44,009 nucleotides of DNA, from the NCBI GenBank assembly GCA_003427395.1, contig BFEA01000016.1, forward strand, positions 3,173,122 through 3,217,130, read 5' to 3'. The stretch comes from Chara braunii (Eukaryota; Streptophyta; Charophyceae; Charales; Characeae). Both the position numbers and the translations under genes were made by a program. Below, piece after piece: positions 1 to 10,622 of this stretch. The notes under the pieces were generated by a model. The model did no database searches and was not told the origin of the DNA. It saw only the letters and a program-made list of their open reading frames with translations. Within the stretch, counting starts at the first letter, position 1, and every line of letters starts with the position of its first letter.

Positions 1-252
1 TTCCCATCTTCCCCTCTTCTTCGTCTAACCCCCATCTCCTTCGTCTGTGTATGGCTGGGGCTGGCGCAGTCTTCCTGTGTGAAGCGCCAGACCCCTTCAC
101 ACCATGGAATGATGATGATGATGTATGTTTGGGGCTGCATTGCAATATTGATTGTTCGGATCATTGGTATCTAAGTCTTCCGCTGTGCTATCTTATACTT
201 TGTATTGAAAGGTCGGTTCTTGTTCTGGTATGCACCTATACGGTATGCAACA
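1..252 (+). mobile_element. 3' end of an LTR (second copy at 43378-43628)
   Basis: This stretch aligns almost throughout with 43378-43628 in the same orientation, with scattered substitutions and small indels. Both copies end in ATGCAACA, that is, in the CA dinucleotide typical of an LTR end. At the right-hand copy a primer-binding-like sequence follows, which makes that copy a 5' LTR. Here the following sequence is the tail of a LINE, so this copy is a 3' LTR or solo LTR whose start lies outside the window. A 101-codon plus-strand reading frame over this stretch has no recognisable domain and is treated as chance. Confidence 0.75.
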
Positions 253-277
253 TGTTGCCTGGTATCCCTTACTCCCT

Positions 278-2329
278 TCAACTCAGCTGTCTGTCTGTTG
301 TAGGCCCAGTCTGGGTTCTCCTGTCTTTCTCTGAATTGTGCCAGTCTTTCCAGTAAATCCGGTCATTCCGTAGATCAGCCACTTTACCGCCCACTAACCA
401 CAGCTTCGTGAGCTTTCTCCTAATCTTTTCTCACAGATCCTCGACTTCAGGCATCGACTGCTTTAACTTCTGCCATCTGCAGAAAAATGATCCATAACGT
501 CACTTTCCTGATCAGGCCGAACCATAATCTTTCTGTCTTCTTGAGCTGGTCAGGAATGTTAGTCCAGAGAAGGATTTGGATGGGGTGTTCGGGGAAGGGG
601 AGATGGAAAAGGGAGTCCCAGAGGGCTGAGGCTCGTGTCCAGTAGTCTGTCGTCTCACGGCATTGAATTAGGCAATGTACCACGTCTTCTTGTGCCCCTT
701 TTGCACAAACGGAGCATAGGTCCGAGCTGGTGGGATCAGTTTTGTGACGTCGTGTATGCTGCCATTGGTTCACTGGCAGCGCAGCGTATGTGATAAGCCA
801 TTGAAGGCTTCTGATTGTTTTTTTTTTTTTTTTTTTTGCCAAAAAACCAGGGCCTTATGGTCCCGACTCCTTCCATTCTGGGGAGCGACAGAAGGCTTCT
901 GATTGTAATCCGTCTGATAGTCTTAAATTTCTTCCATGGGATCTGTGTAAGTTTGTCAGCTTCCTGGCCTATTAGTTTCTGCCATCTGGCTTTGATTATA
1001 GGATCTGGGCCTTTTGTTTTAACAAGGAGTTTGTATCCAAATTTAACTGTGTAGTTCTCTATGGGGACATGGACCCTAATATTCTTCTCCTTGTCCGGTG
1101 TCCAGACCCACTCTGCCGGGTCGAATTCCAGATTTTGTACTGCTGTGTCTGGTCTGAAGATTAATTTAGGCCATGAGCCTAGTACCCTTACTTTCCTCAT
1201 TAAGAAGAGATCCATGACTGCCGATTCCACTTCTTTGTTTAGTATAGATGGCATGCCCTGCTTGGACAGGGAGATCGGGAAGGAGGTAAAGACGGCTTTG
1301 GTGGTTGATCCTGGTTGCATGTGTGGAAATTGGAAGGCTCGTGATGGCGGGGACTCTTGCACTTTAACTCCCCATTCTCCGGATTTCCAGGGAGAGACTT
1401 CATTCAAAATATCTTTCCAGTCTTGTGGGATACGATTAATGATATATTGGAGATTGTGCCCTCGTCTGTGGCAACCCTTTAGACGAGTGTTCAACTCCTG
1501 TTCAGTCACCCATTCTTTCCTTTCTTCATTCCATAGGTGGCTTACTGTCCATACCCCGTTTTTGACCCACAATAGCCATTTGTGATCTAAATACAGTGGA
1601 TTATCACTTTCGTCTTTTACCCAATCATTGCCAAACAGCGGTTGTCTCAAAACCTCATCTTTGGATTTTGGTCCATTGGTCTTTTTTGGTAGTATTTCTC
1701 TCCAGATCTGAATCAGGGACGACCAGTATGGGGTAGGGCGTCCAGTTGTGTCCAAATCGGATCTCCTTCTTGGTCTTCTCCTGCCTGTTTTCAGGTTCCA
1801 TTCCTTGTTCATTATCCAAAACAGACCCGTCATATTTTCTGGTAAGGCGACTGGAGCCAAGGCTCTGATGCTATCTAATGCCAGTTTGTTCCACGCGCTT
1901 TCTGGCTTCATCAAGAGTTTGACTATCCATTTAACTTGGAGGGGTTTTGTCTCAGATCTAGGGTCTATAATCCCTAGACCCCCTTGGAACGGCTTCCTGA
2001 TGATATATTGCCATGCAATCTTGGGGATACACCCCTTTTTGTTGGGATTTCCTGTCCATAGATAGATCCTTGCTATGTGGTTGAGTTCCTTCATTGAGCT
2101 ATCCGGTATTGTCCATATCGAAGCTATATACCACATCATGGAAAACACCAATGTGTTGAGTACCAAAGCTCGACCAATTAGTGAGGCGAATGTATTCCCC
2201 CATCTCCCTAACTTGTTTATTTGCTTGGCTAGTATATTTTGTGCCATCTGGGGCGCCAGACCCTCCCTAGTCATGAGAATGCCCAGGTAGCAGGTGGGGG
2301 TATCCGCTGTATCCCACGTCATGGCGGCC
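278..2329 (-). pseudogene. LINE-A ORF2 C-terminal part with zf-RVT zinc knuckle
   Basis: The long frame from 2322 begins just before the conserved 'CYLGIL' block after the RT palm and continues through the thumb and connector ('FSMMWYIASIW', 'LWTGNPNKKGCIPKIAW'). A SINE fragment at 818-890 shifts the frame. The frame resumes at about 815 with the zf-RVT knuckle 'DLCSVCAKGAQEDVVHCLIQC' (C-x2-C-x10-HC-x4-C). Coding-like sequence goes on past the stop at 447, through a further in-frame TGA, to a TGA at 278-280. The knuckle is thought to help LINE RNA binding or target-primed reverse transcription. Homologous segments recur at 10.6, 18.0, 23-24 and 37.6-40.0 kb. Confidence 0.85.
818..890 (-). mobile_element. 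5'-truncated SINE inserted in LINE-A, with 15-bp TSDs
   Basis: The segment is flanked by perfect copies of GAAGGCTTCTGATTG at 803-817 and 891-905. On the minus strand the insert reads from a CCCCAGAATGG block to a GGCCCTGG stem and then a run of about 20 A. That is the 3' end of a dispersed family seen elsewhere in this window (near 12.6, 16.1, 16.4, 36.8 and 38.2 kb). The added 88 nt (insert plus one duplication) change the LINE reading frame by one base. Target duplication plus poly(A) is the signature of LINE-driven retrotransposition. Confidence 0.92.
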
Positions 2330-3626
2330 TCATGTCCTTGCAGATGAGGAAGATCCTCATCAGAAAGCCACCACCCGATCGTCTTCTTCTAGTTAACCCT
2401 CATTTTTTACGCCAATCTAAAGGCTTCCATTGCTTTGGCCAAGGTTTTGAATGAAGAGTCGGAGGCTCTAATCAGGATCGTAAGGTCATCTGCAAGCATG
2501 ATCGCCGTCAGAAAGTTCATGTGGTGGGCCGACCCCGCATTGACCTCAGGGAGTCTATGAATGGAGGGATCCTTTCGTAGGAATGACGCAATGGCTTCCA
2601 TTACGAATAAAAAGATCCAAGGGGCGAGTGGGTCTCCTTGCCTGACCGAACGGGAGATTGGGTAGCTTTCAAATAGGAACCCGTTTACCTGTATGCCTCG
2701 TGTGGCATCATTGTACAAGATTCGGACCCACTTCCTAAAGTTTGGTCCCACGCCCATTCGTTCCATACTCGTGTCCATGAAAGACCAATTAACTTGGTCG
2801 TACGCCTTCTCAAAGTCAAAGAAGAGTATCGTTGTGTTTATCGAACTTTATCCTCCTTTCTCTGACTTCGTTTGCTGCCTCGTTTAGAGTCGATACATTA
2901 TCCAATATGTACCGTCCAGGAATGAAGCCCGTTTGGTCGATGTGGAAGCATTTGTCTGTTACATTCGTAATTATGGCAGAGAGAGTTTTGGCTAGTATCT
3001 TGTAAGGGAGCGTTAGTAACGAAATTGGTCTATAATTTCTAATGTCCTCTTTGTCTCCCTTTTTGTACAGCAGTGTGACGACACTGCTACTCAAGAGATT
3101 GCCAAGACCCTCTTTGTCCCAGCTGTCCTTGTAGAAGTTCATTAGGTCTCCCCCTAATAGTGGCCAGAATTTCTCCCAGAATTCTTTTGTCAACCCATCA
3201 ATCCCTAGCGATTTGTCGTTATTCATACTCTTGAGTGCATTGAGGGGTTCGTCCATTGTTAATGGTTTATCTAAAGCTTCCGCTTGCTCTGTTGATATCG
3301 TATGGTCCAGATATTGCAGCATTCTTTGTCTTGCTTCCTTCACGCCGGGTGGGATAGGCGACTGATTTTTAGCTTGGTACAAGTCTTGGTAGAAGTCCTT
3401 TGCTATTCCCAGCACCCCCTCGCTGGTAGACATTGTTTCTTCTGGATCACTGAGGGCTTTCAGTCTATCTATAGTGGTCGCCCTCAAGTTGGCTTTGATA
3501 CAGGCGATGAAGTATTTTGACATTGATTCACTAAGTTCATATTCATTCATTCAGGCTCTTATTTGCAGGCCTTTTAAGTCCCACCACCTCCACATAGCCA
3601 GCTCTTCACGTGCTTTCTCGAAGATT
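2330..3626 (-). pseudogene. LINE-A ORF2 reverse transcriptase domain
   Basis: The RT core blocks can be read in order: 'NYRPISLLTLPYKILAK', 'QTGFIPGR', 'FDFEKAYD' (motif A aspartate), 'RQGDPLAP' (motif B) and 'LADDL' (motif C, the catalytic Asp pair). A frameshift near 2840 separates the 3550-2816 segment from the motif A to C segment at 2778-2407. Two in-frame stops (TAA, TAG) lie between 2407 and 2322, and a TGA precedes the ATG at 3550. An LADD motif C instead of F/YADD is a minor variant. The domain cannot be translated as it stands. Confidence 0.9.
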
Positions 3627-4767
3627 TCAGCATATAGCAAGGATGAGGGATTGTCGTTGAGATTGGACTCTGCGATCTTCAGTGCGTATTCCAGATTTGT
3701 CTCCTTGCTTTCTTATGGTTGCTAGCTTTCTTGAGATTCTTGCTGCTATCTTAGAAAGGGTAGAGTAACTTTCTTGAAACCATTCCCATCGATCCTGAGT
3801 GGGTGGGCGGGTGTTTCTCCGTTCCTGCCAGCAATCTCGCACCCCTTCCTGGAAATTCTGGCTTAGCAGGAGGGAATTATTTAATTTATGATAGCTGGCT
3901 CCTTTTCTAACCAATTGTTCAAAGCTGATCGTTAATTCAATTGGTTTGTGGTCTAGACCTGGATATGGTGCCAACTGTAAGACCTTTGCACTCTTAACCG
4001 CCCCCATCTTGTCTCCGATACCAGAAAGTAATCAATACACGAGAAGGCCGTGTGACGAGCGTGGTTCTTCTTGACTAATAAGAAGGCTCTTGAGGTGGGA
4101 TGCATAGTTCTGAAGGGTTCTACCAAACCATGGTCTAGCATCAGTTTCTGGATTGGTAACGCTTCTTGCGAGTTGTATGCGCCGGACGATCGGGATATGC
4201 GGTCTGTCGAGGGGTCGAGAGTGGCATTCCATCTCCAGTCACTATACACGATGCTAATGGCGGGAGCATGCTGCCCACGTTCGCCACAAAGGATGATCTT
4301 TCCACTGAATCATTTGGAGCATAAATATTAAATAGAAAGAATTCCTCGTCTTTCCACTTAAGGTGCATAAAGCACCATCTACCATCATTAAGGTCAACTT
4401 TCTTATCCAGGACATTTCCTGCTATATAAATGCGAGAGGAGTTTGGAATCAGAATAGTTGTACCTTTCGTACTCGAAAAGTTATCCGCAGCCCAAATTTC
4501 ATCCTTAACGCCTCTCAGTCTTCTTGTTACAAAATTTCTAATCATGTTGTGTTCTGGAGAGAGAGTGAGATGGGTTTCTTGAAGCAATATGATGTCTGCT
4601 AGTTTCTTGTTGTACACTGTCAGACCTTTGATTGAGTCATTCCATTTGTCTTCCTTGTCCATGATGTTACCCAACCCATTTATGTTCCAACATCGAATGG
4701 CAATCCCTTGATGCTTCCAATCCCCCCGGTTCCCCGTCGCATTCGCCGCTCTCCTAAACTCGTCCAT
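3627..4767 (-). pseudogene. LINE-A ORF2 apurinic-like endonuclease domain
   Basis: The exonuclease-endonuclease-phosphatase fold motifs are readable in order: 'WNINGLG' near the start, 'LLQETH', 'GRW', 'NIYAPN', a 'GDWRWNATLDP' block, 'SCIDYFLVS' and 'GLDHKP'. These hold the expected Asn, Glu, Asp and final Asp-His residues. The ATG at 4767 is the first Met ahead of the domain and opens it at a normal length. Two frameshifts break the domain: one near 4235, inside the GD block, consistent with loss of a few bases between short GGAGAT repeats, and one near 4015. A further shift near 3630 leads into the RT. Confidence 0.88.
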
Positions 4768-5012
4768 CTACGTGACTCTCTCAGCCAGTTCAAGACAATG
4801 GTTTTATAAGTCGCACATCTACGATGGTGAGAGTCCACCCGTATCCGGGCCCATTGGGTCGTCCCCAGGGTCGGATACCGCTGTGTCTTGTCCCAACTTC
4901 GTAGGCGAAGTCACGCCCGGTTCGTCCATCATGTACGGACCCTCACTATCGTTGCTGTTTTTTCCCTTATCTGATGTTAGCTCATTGTCTTCCTTCTCAT
5001 CCACACACACAC

Positions 5013-5111
<99 letters not shown>

Positions 5112-5138
5112 AAGCCCTGGCACCACTCTTTCTCCGAG
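4768..5138 (-). repeat. LINE-A inter-ORF spacer with (CT)n(CA)n microsatellite
   Basis: A pure CT run of about 50 bp (from about 5017) passes directly into a CA run to about 5108. Arg-Glu and Val-Cys repeat ORFs over this tract are translation artefacts. Between the microsatellite and ORF2 (4819-4990, minus) an acidic, serine-rich coding-like stretch remains, probably the end of ORF1 or the beginning of ORF2 displaced by microsatellite length changes. Confidence 0.85.
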
Positions 5139-7694
5139 TCATCGCTTCTGTAAAACCCAGTCAGTGGAGTATACTCTTGCGTCTAAGTCCCCGTCCCCAT
5201 CCAACATCCCTGTAGTGACAAGGTAAGCGACCGACACTGCCGTCAGTTTTGCCGGTAAACTTGATCCCGCCAGAACGCTGTACGGGGCCGCTGTCACCAT
5301 TCGCCAGGGTCTCCATCTCATCCCTGTTCTCAGTTGTGCAGTTTCGGATAACTTGACGATCAGGGGCGAAAAGCCCTGGGGGGAGTGTCTCCCCGACTCT
5401 GTGTGTTGTGTAGATGGGCCCTCTTGTTCTGTTCAGGAGTGTGTATCCTCCTGATCTGTATTGTCTGGTACGGTCTCGAAAATTCCCAGCGGGAACTCAG
5501 TTGTTATCTTCTCCCGGAGGATGTCTGCCACATTCTGCCCTTCCTAGAAGCAAGGAATCTGAAAGGACACGTCCGTTGCTATCTGCCATTTGGCGACTTT
5601 CTCCACGTATCTTGGTGCAGTCAGCGAGCGGATGTTCATCAGCGTTAGACGTGACGACCTGGCTGTCTCTACTACCAACGGAGCCTCGTTTTTGGCTATG
5701 TGTGTAATAGTGATGAATTTGAGGGCATATTCTTTGTTCAGTTTTTTCAATTTGTCCGTTTGGGCTAACACCACTGCTGCTTCTTTTTCCAGCATGGTGC
5801 GTCCTGATTCTTCTTCAGACTCCATTTGATCGGTTTCGAGATCCTTCTTTTTCTGATTTTTCCCTGACTTCCACTTCTTTGGGCGTAGATCCTGGGATTC
5901 GTCTTTGGAGTCCAGGATAGTTTTGTCTTGGTCCTTCAGCCCCTGGTCTCTTGCCCTCTTCTTTTTCGCGTATCAGAATGCTGTGTATTCTGAGAGTTCT
6001 TCTGCTTTGACCTTTCTGAGAGTATCAAATTGGTTATTGGAGCTCCCTATGCCACCGATCATCCCCTTCTTACCATTTCTCTGGGATCTTTCTGCGTGTT
6101 TCAGACATGCTGCCCGAATATCGAAGGCATGTTCTCATTCCCTTTTGACCTTTTCCACATACTCTCTAAGCCACTGTAGGGAACATTGGGAGTCCATCTC
6201 GTTGTCTGTTGATGAACTTCCTCCATCTGTGTTACTTCCATCTGCCACCTTTCCGGAACCAGTATGCTCTGAATCGACTGTCTTGCCATCTTTCTCCTTT
6301 CCGGTGGGCATACTTATCACTCCCTCTCTCCCCTCTACATCCATTGCCCTCTGCTTCTTGGAGCCACTCTCTGTGATCTCTTGCACCCCCTCGTTGTCCA
6401 GCGTCCGCTTGTTATCTGTTTGAGCTCCAGTTTTCGTTCTGAGCATTGTTTGTTCCAGAATTTTCAGCATACCCCGGAAGCTGGTTGATTCTTTGTTGAA
6501 TTCTGAAACAGCTTGTTCCCTGGCTGTGTCCAGATCCCATAGTAAATCTTCCCAGTCTTTCTCTTTCCTGATCACCCGAGAGTCGATGAGTGGGTCAGTG
6601 TTAATCCTCGTTGGATTGCCTGATACTTTCCCTGTTGCTTTCTTCTGCCATCTGCTGTCTGCTGGGGGGAAGATGTTCGGTTTTTTGACTGTGGGTTCCA
6701 GGTCGGCATAATGCCAGATCCAATCTGGATCCTCCAAGTTATCATCGAACACCCATCCATCGTAGTTACTGTCAGCAATGAACCAGATTCCAGGAGCGTT
6801 CTCCACTTCCACTAGCATGTTGGGGAGGAGTTTACGTTCTTTTGGCTGTTTTGGAAATTTGGGGCAATTGGGGTATGTTCCCATGTGACCCCGCTCCCTA
6901 CATCGAAAGCAGATCCGGGAGGTCTTTGTTGAGACCTTGATTTCCACGACTCTGTTTTCAATTTGGAGTTTCCCGGTATGTGGAAATACCGGGGGGTTAT
7001 CTGTCTTAACTTCCAACACCGCTGTCATGGAGCCGCAGTGCGGGGCCAGGAAGTATGGCGTTGGCAGGATCCATTTGAGGATCCTGTTCGCAGTGTACTG
7101 TCTTTCTAGCCTGTCCACCAACAGACCATGGAATCCCGGATGGATATTGTCGACTTGCACCCAAATTTTTTTCTTTAATAGCGTCTGCTTGTACGATACT
7201 GTAAACACTGGGTTCTGTCTCTGTGCAGTCAACTTCTTCCATTTGGTGATCGTACAGACCGAACCATGACAGTTTCTGGATTGCATCTCAGCTGCAACCT
7301 TTGCATGTTCCTCCTGAATAAACAATGCCATGATATTGTTTCGACCCAGATTCTGCAGGTTGAAGGTTTCTCCTGATTGTTTGAGTTTTAGTTCCTTCTT
7401 GATTGTTTCTATAACCCATTTCCTTTTCTCTGCTGGTTGGAGTTCTGCTCCATTGCGTGCAAAGTTGAAAACCACCCCGTGCCTTTCATGCAAATCATCC
7501 AGTTCCGCCACTTTTTCCTCCGGATATTTCCAAACAATGATTTCTTCTTCCGACTTTTGTGTCTCCATTGTCTGTATCCCCTGAACTTTTATCTTGTCTA
7601 TTAGGAACTTGAGCGCTTCGTTGTCAATCACATTGAAGCATTTTTCCTCAGTGCTTTGGTTCGTTGTACCCGCATTCTGAACTGGGGAAACCAT
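5139..7694 (-). pseudogene. LINE-A ORF1 with CCHC zinc knuckle
   Basis: ORF1 opens at the ATG at 7694 and runs uninterrupted for 519 codons to a TGA at 6135-6137. The same frame then remains coding-like down to 5139, broken only by TGA near 5975, TAG at 5544-5546 and TGA near 5437. The ancestral frame was thus about 850 codons. A knuckle 'CFRCRERGHMGTYPNC' lies about 270 residues in. Its spacing is C-x2-C-x4-H-x6-C, where x4 is usual before the last Cys. A lysine-rich, then charged and Ser/Gly-rich tail follows. Function by family: nucleic-acid-binding coat of the LINE ribonucleoprotein. The start was chosen as the first Met of the open segment. Confidence 0.85.
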
Positions 7695-7760
7695 TCTCTT
7701 CAGTTACAGATAATCGGTCTTGTCCTACTCTCTTTCCGTTGTCAGATTTGCCCGTCCTTG

Positions 7761-10060
7761 TTATGTGTGATGGGGGTCGATTAATGTGGAAGAGTTGACA
7801 GCAAGGGGGGAGGAGGGGGATAGGGGGGTAGGCTGAACGGGGGATGAGTCATAGTAAGTTAGGATTGGGATGCGAGAAGTCGGGGGGCGAGGGGAGTGAA
7901 GATAAGAAGGCAAGGGAGTCGGGGTTACGGTCCAGGAGATGGGGACAGATGGGGGATGGCGAAGTAGATTGGAATGAGTTTATCAGAGATCGTGGGAGAA
8001 GTGGGCCGGTTATGCAGCTAGGGCTAGTCATGTGAGATATAGGTAGGGTCCCTCACGACTGACAGGGGGACTGTATAAATAAAGTGATCGAGAGGAGAGT
8101 CGTGGGCACATTCGATCGGGAAGTGGAAGGGGATATAGAGGGATGGGGAGAGGAAGTTGGATCTGGTAGGACGGTGCAGGACACGGGGCTGGTTCAGACT
8201 AAAGGGCACAAGGTCTGTAACGAGGGAGTAGGTGGAAGGGGTGCCAGTCAGGGATTAAGAGGGATGATTGGTGGGGTATGACCAAGATGGGATCCATAGG
8301 ACTGTAGTCGGAACGGGATCGGGTGGCGTGGTGAGGTCGGAGCGGGACCAGAGGGGATCGGAATGGGATCGGAGTGGGTCAGCGTGCAAGGCGGAGTGGG
8401 ATCGGGGTGAAGTCGGAGTGGGATCGGGTGGGGTCGGAGCGGGGTAGGGATACAATCGATCGAGGTCGGAGTGAGGGTGTGGGTGAAGAAGGTGCTAGTC
8501 AGTGGTCAAGATGGATGATTGATGGGGTGGGACCAGGATGGGATTGGGTGGGATATAGTTGGAATAGGTTGGGTGGCGTGGTGAGGTCGGTATAGGATTG
8601 GAGGGAATCGGGATGGGATCGAAATGGGTCGGTGTGGGAGGCAAAATGGGATCGGAGTGATGTCGGGGTGAGATCGGGTGGGGTCAGAGCGGGGTAGGAA
8701 TGAAATCGATTGGGGTCGGAGCGAGGGTGTGGGTGGAGGGGGTGCCAGCCAGGGGTTAAGAGGGATGATTGGTGGGGTGGGATTAGGATGGGATCGGGTG
8801 GAACGTAGTCGCAAAGGGGTTGGGTGGTGTGATGAGGTCGGAACGGGACCGGAGGGGATTGAGATAGGGTCGGAGTGGGTCGACGTGGGAGGTGGAATGG
8901 GATCGGAGTGGGGTCGGAGTGGGATCGGGTGGGGTCGGAGCGGGGTAGGGATGAGGTTGATTGAGGTCAGGGCGAGGGTGTGGGTGAAGAGGGTGCCAGT
9001 CCGGACTCAAGATGGATGATTGGTGAGGTGGAACCAGAATGGGATCAGGTGGAATGTAGTTGGAAAGGGGTCGGGATGTGTGGTACGATCGGAGCAGGAG
9101 CGGAGGGGATCGGGATGGGGTCGAATTAGGTCGGCGTGGGAGGCGGAATGGGATCGCAGTAAGGTCGGACTGGGATCGAGTGGGGTTGGGTGGTGTGATG
9201 AGGTCGGAGCGGGACCGGAGGGGATCGGGATAGGATCGGAGTGGGTCGACATGGGGGGTGGAATGGGATCGAAGTGGGGTCGGAGTGGGATCGGGTGGGG
9301 TCGGAGCGGGGTAGGGATGAGACTGATTGAAGTTGGGGTGAGGGTGTGGGTGAAGAGAGTGCCAGTCAGAACTCAAGATGGATGATTGGTGAGGTGGGAC
9401 CAGAATGGGATCAGATGGAGTGTAGTCGGAAAGGGGTCGGGATGCGTGGTGCGATTGGAGCAGCAGCGGAGGGGATCGGGATGGGATCGAATTAGGTCGG
9501 CATGAGAGGCGGAAAGGGGATCGGAGTGAGGTCGGAGTGCGATCGAGTGGGGTCGGAACGGAGTAGGGATGAGATCGATAGCAGTCGGGGTAGGGTCAAG
9601 TGAAGTTGGAACGTAACCAGGTTGGGGACGGGTGGGGTCAGAGAGGGACGAAGGAGTCGAGAGAGGGATGGTCGGATAGAAAACAAGGTAAGCACTTGCA
9701 CTCTCGATGGAAAGGGTGGATGGGGGGGATAGGCGGCGGGGCGAGGGGAGGGAGATATGATTGGTTATGACGGAAGTAAACTGAAGGGTGAGTGGAAATG
9801 GAGACGGGGCGAGAAGGGAGATTATATCGCTAACCAGTTTTGAGGCGTGATGCGCCGGCAAGAGGGAAGGTCGAAAAGGGGTAGGTCACAGAGGAAGGAG
9901 GAAGTGGTGGGGTTAGAGAATCGGGGGGAGCAAAGGGGATGGTGGGTGGCAAAGCTAGGATGTAAAGTACCACATGAGACAAGAACCGCAGGTCCGTGAT
10001 GCAGTGTGAGCAACAGGTGAACTGTGAAACGAGTGGAAGACAGGAAAGGGATGGGTCAGG
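7761..10060. repeat. G-rich strand with ~250-bp tandem repeat array (8263-9630)
   Basis: The plus strand is very rich in G and purines (GGGATCGG, GGGGTCGGAG and similar). A marker 'GATGATTG' recurs at 8263, 8514, 8764, 9015 and 9381, giving periods of 251, 250, 251 and 366 bp. The last unit carries an internal duplication of about 115 bp (compare 9132 with 9246). Within units a 10-11 bp GGATCGGRGTGG-like motif repeats. Long Pro/Ser/His-rich or Gly/Arg-rich ORFs on both strands follow from composition and are not genes. The array ends about 0.1-0.5 kb upstream of LINE-A's 5' end, on the side where its promoter would lie. Confidence 0.85.
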
Positions 10061-10622
10061 ATGGAGGGGATGTATGGTTAGTAGAATGGGGGGGCCGAGT
10101 TCCTGATTACGGACGTCGATCTGGGCTACAGGAAGGAGTGAGTAGAGAGACCTAGGCTGTTGCGAGCGCTTTTAGATAGTCGATCGACCAGATCTGGGAA
10201 TTGGCTCCGTGATAACCTTAATTGTTTCATAGTAGCTGCTGCACCGTTGCTGATTATCGAAGGACGACGTAGTAACTTACCTCCCTTGTGGAGGCCGAAG
10301 GTGTAGAGAATCTACCTCCGTTCGTGATGCTCGTCTCTTCACTGAGTCTGGAAGTGTGACACTCTTTGGTCACTGTGTAGTCCTTCTTCCTTCCCCTTAC
10401 TTCGCCTTCCATTCCCTTGCCGGATTTTAAGGGCGCCACGCCCGGAGGCGTGGATTGTTGTGACGTGGCGTTAAGCAGTCTCGCCCCTCCCCTTCGCCAT
10501 CATCAGGCAGCTTCAAGTTCAAACGATTCAAACGAGCAAGGCGTGCGAAACTGCGCGCGTGGGGAAATTTTCGGCGCGAAGCCGGGGCAGGTGTTCACCG
10601 AGCGTAGCGCAGCATGGCACTA
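10061..10622. other. Unassigned spacer with a GC-rich island
   Basis: No coding region is recognised. 10430-10620 is much more GC/CpG-rich than its surroundings and begins with a hairpin (CCACGCC at 10436-10442 with GGCGTGG at 10447-10453). It abuts the 3' end of the LINE fragment that follows on the minus strand. Confidence 0.5.

Larger units (their letters stand above)
253..7760 (-). mobile_element. Nearly full-length, decayed APE-type LINE (LINE-A)
   Basis: Read on the minus strand, the order is 5' leader, ORF1 (5139-7694), a spacer with a microsatellite, and ORF2 (278-4767) with apurinic-type endonuclease, reverse transcriptase and a terminal zinc knuckle. That is the usual layout of plant L1-like LINEs. 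The 3' UTR and poly(A) tail are missing because an LTR end abuts at 252/253. ORF2 carries at least four frameshifts and several stops, and ORF1 at least four stops, so the copy is dead. It is the best local reference for the other LINE fragments in the window. Confidence 0.9.

Noticed and set aside
8024-9861. Several Pro/Ser/His-rich or Gly/Arg-rich ORFs of 60-197 codons
   Set aside because: They follow from the tandem G-rich repeat composition and appear in many frames on both strands.
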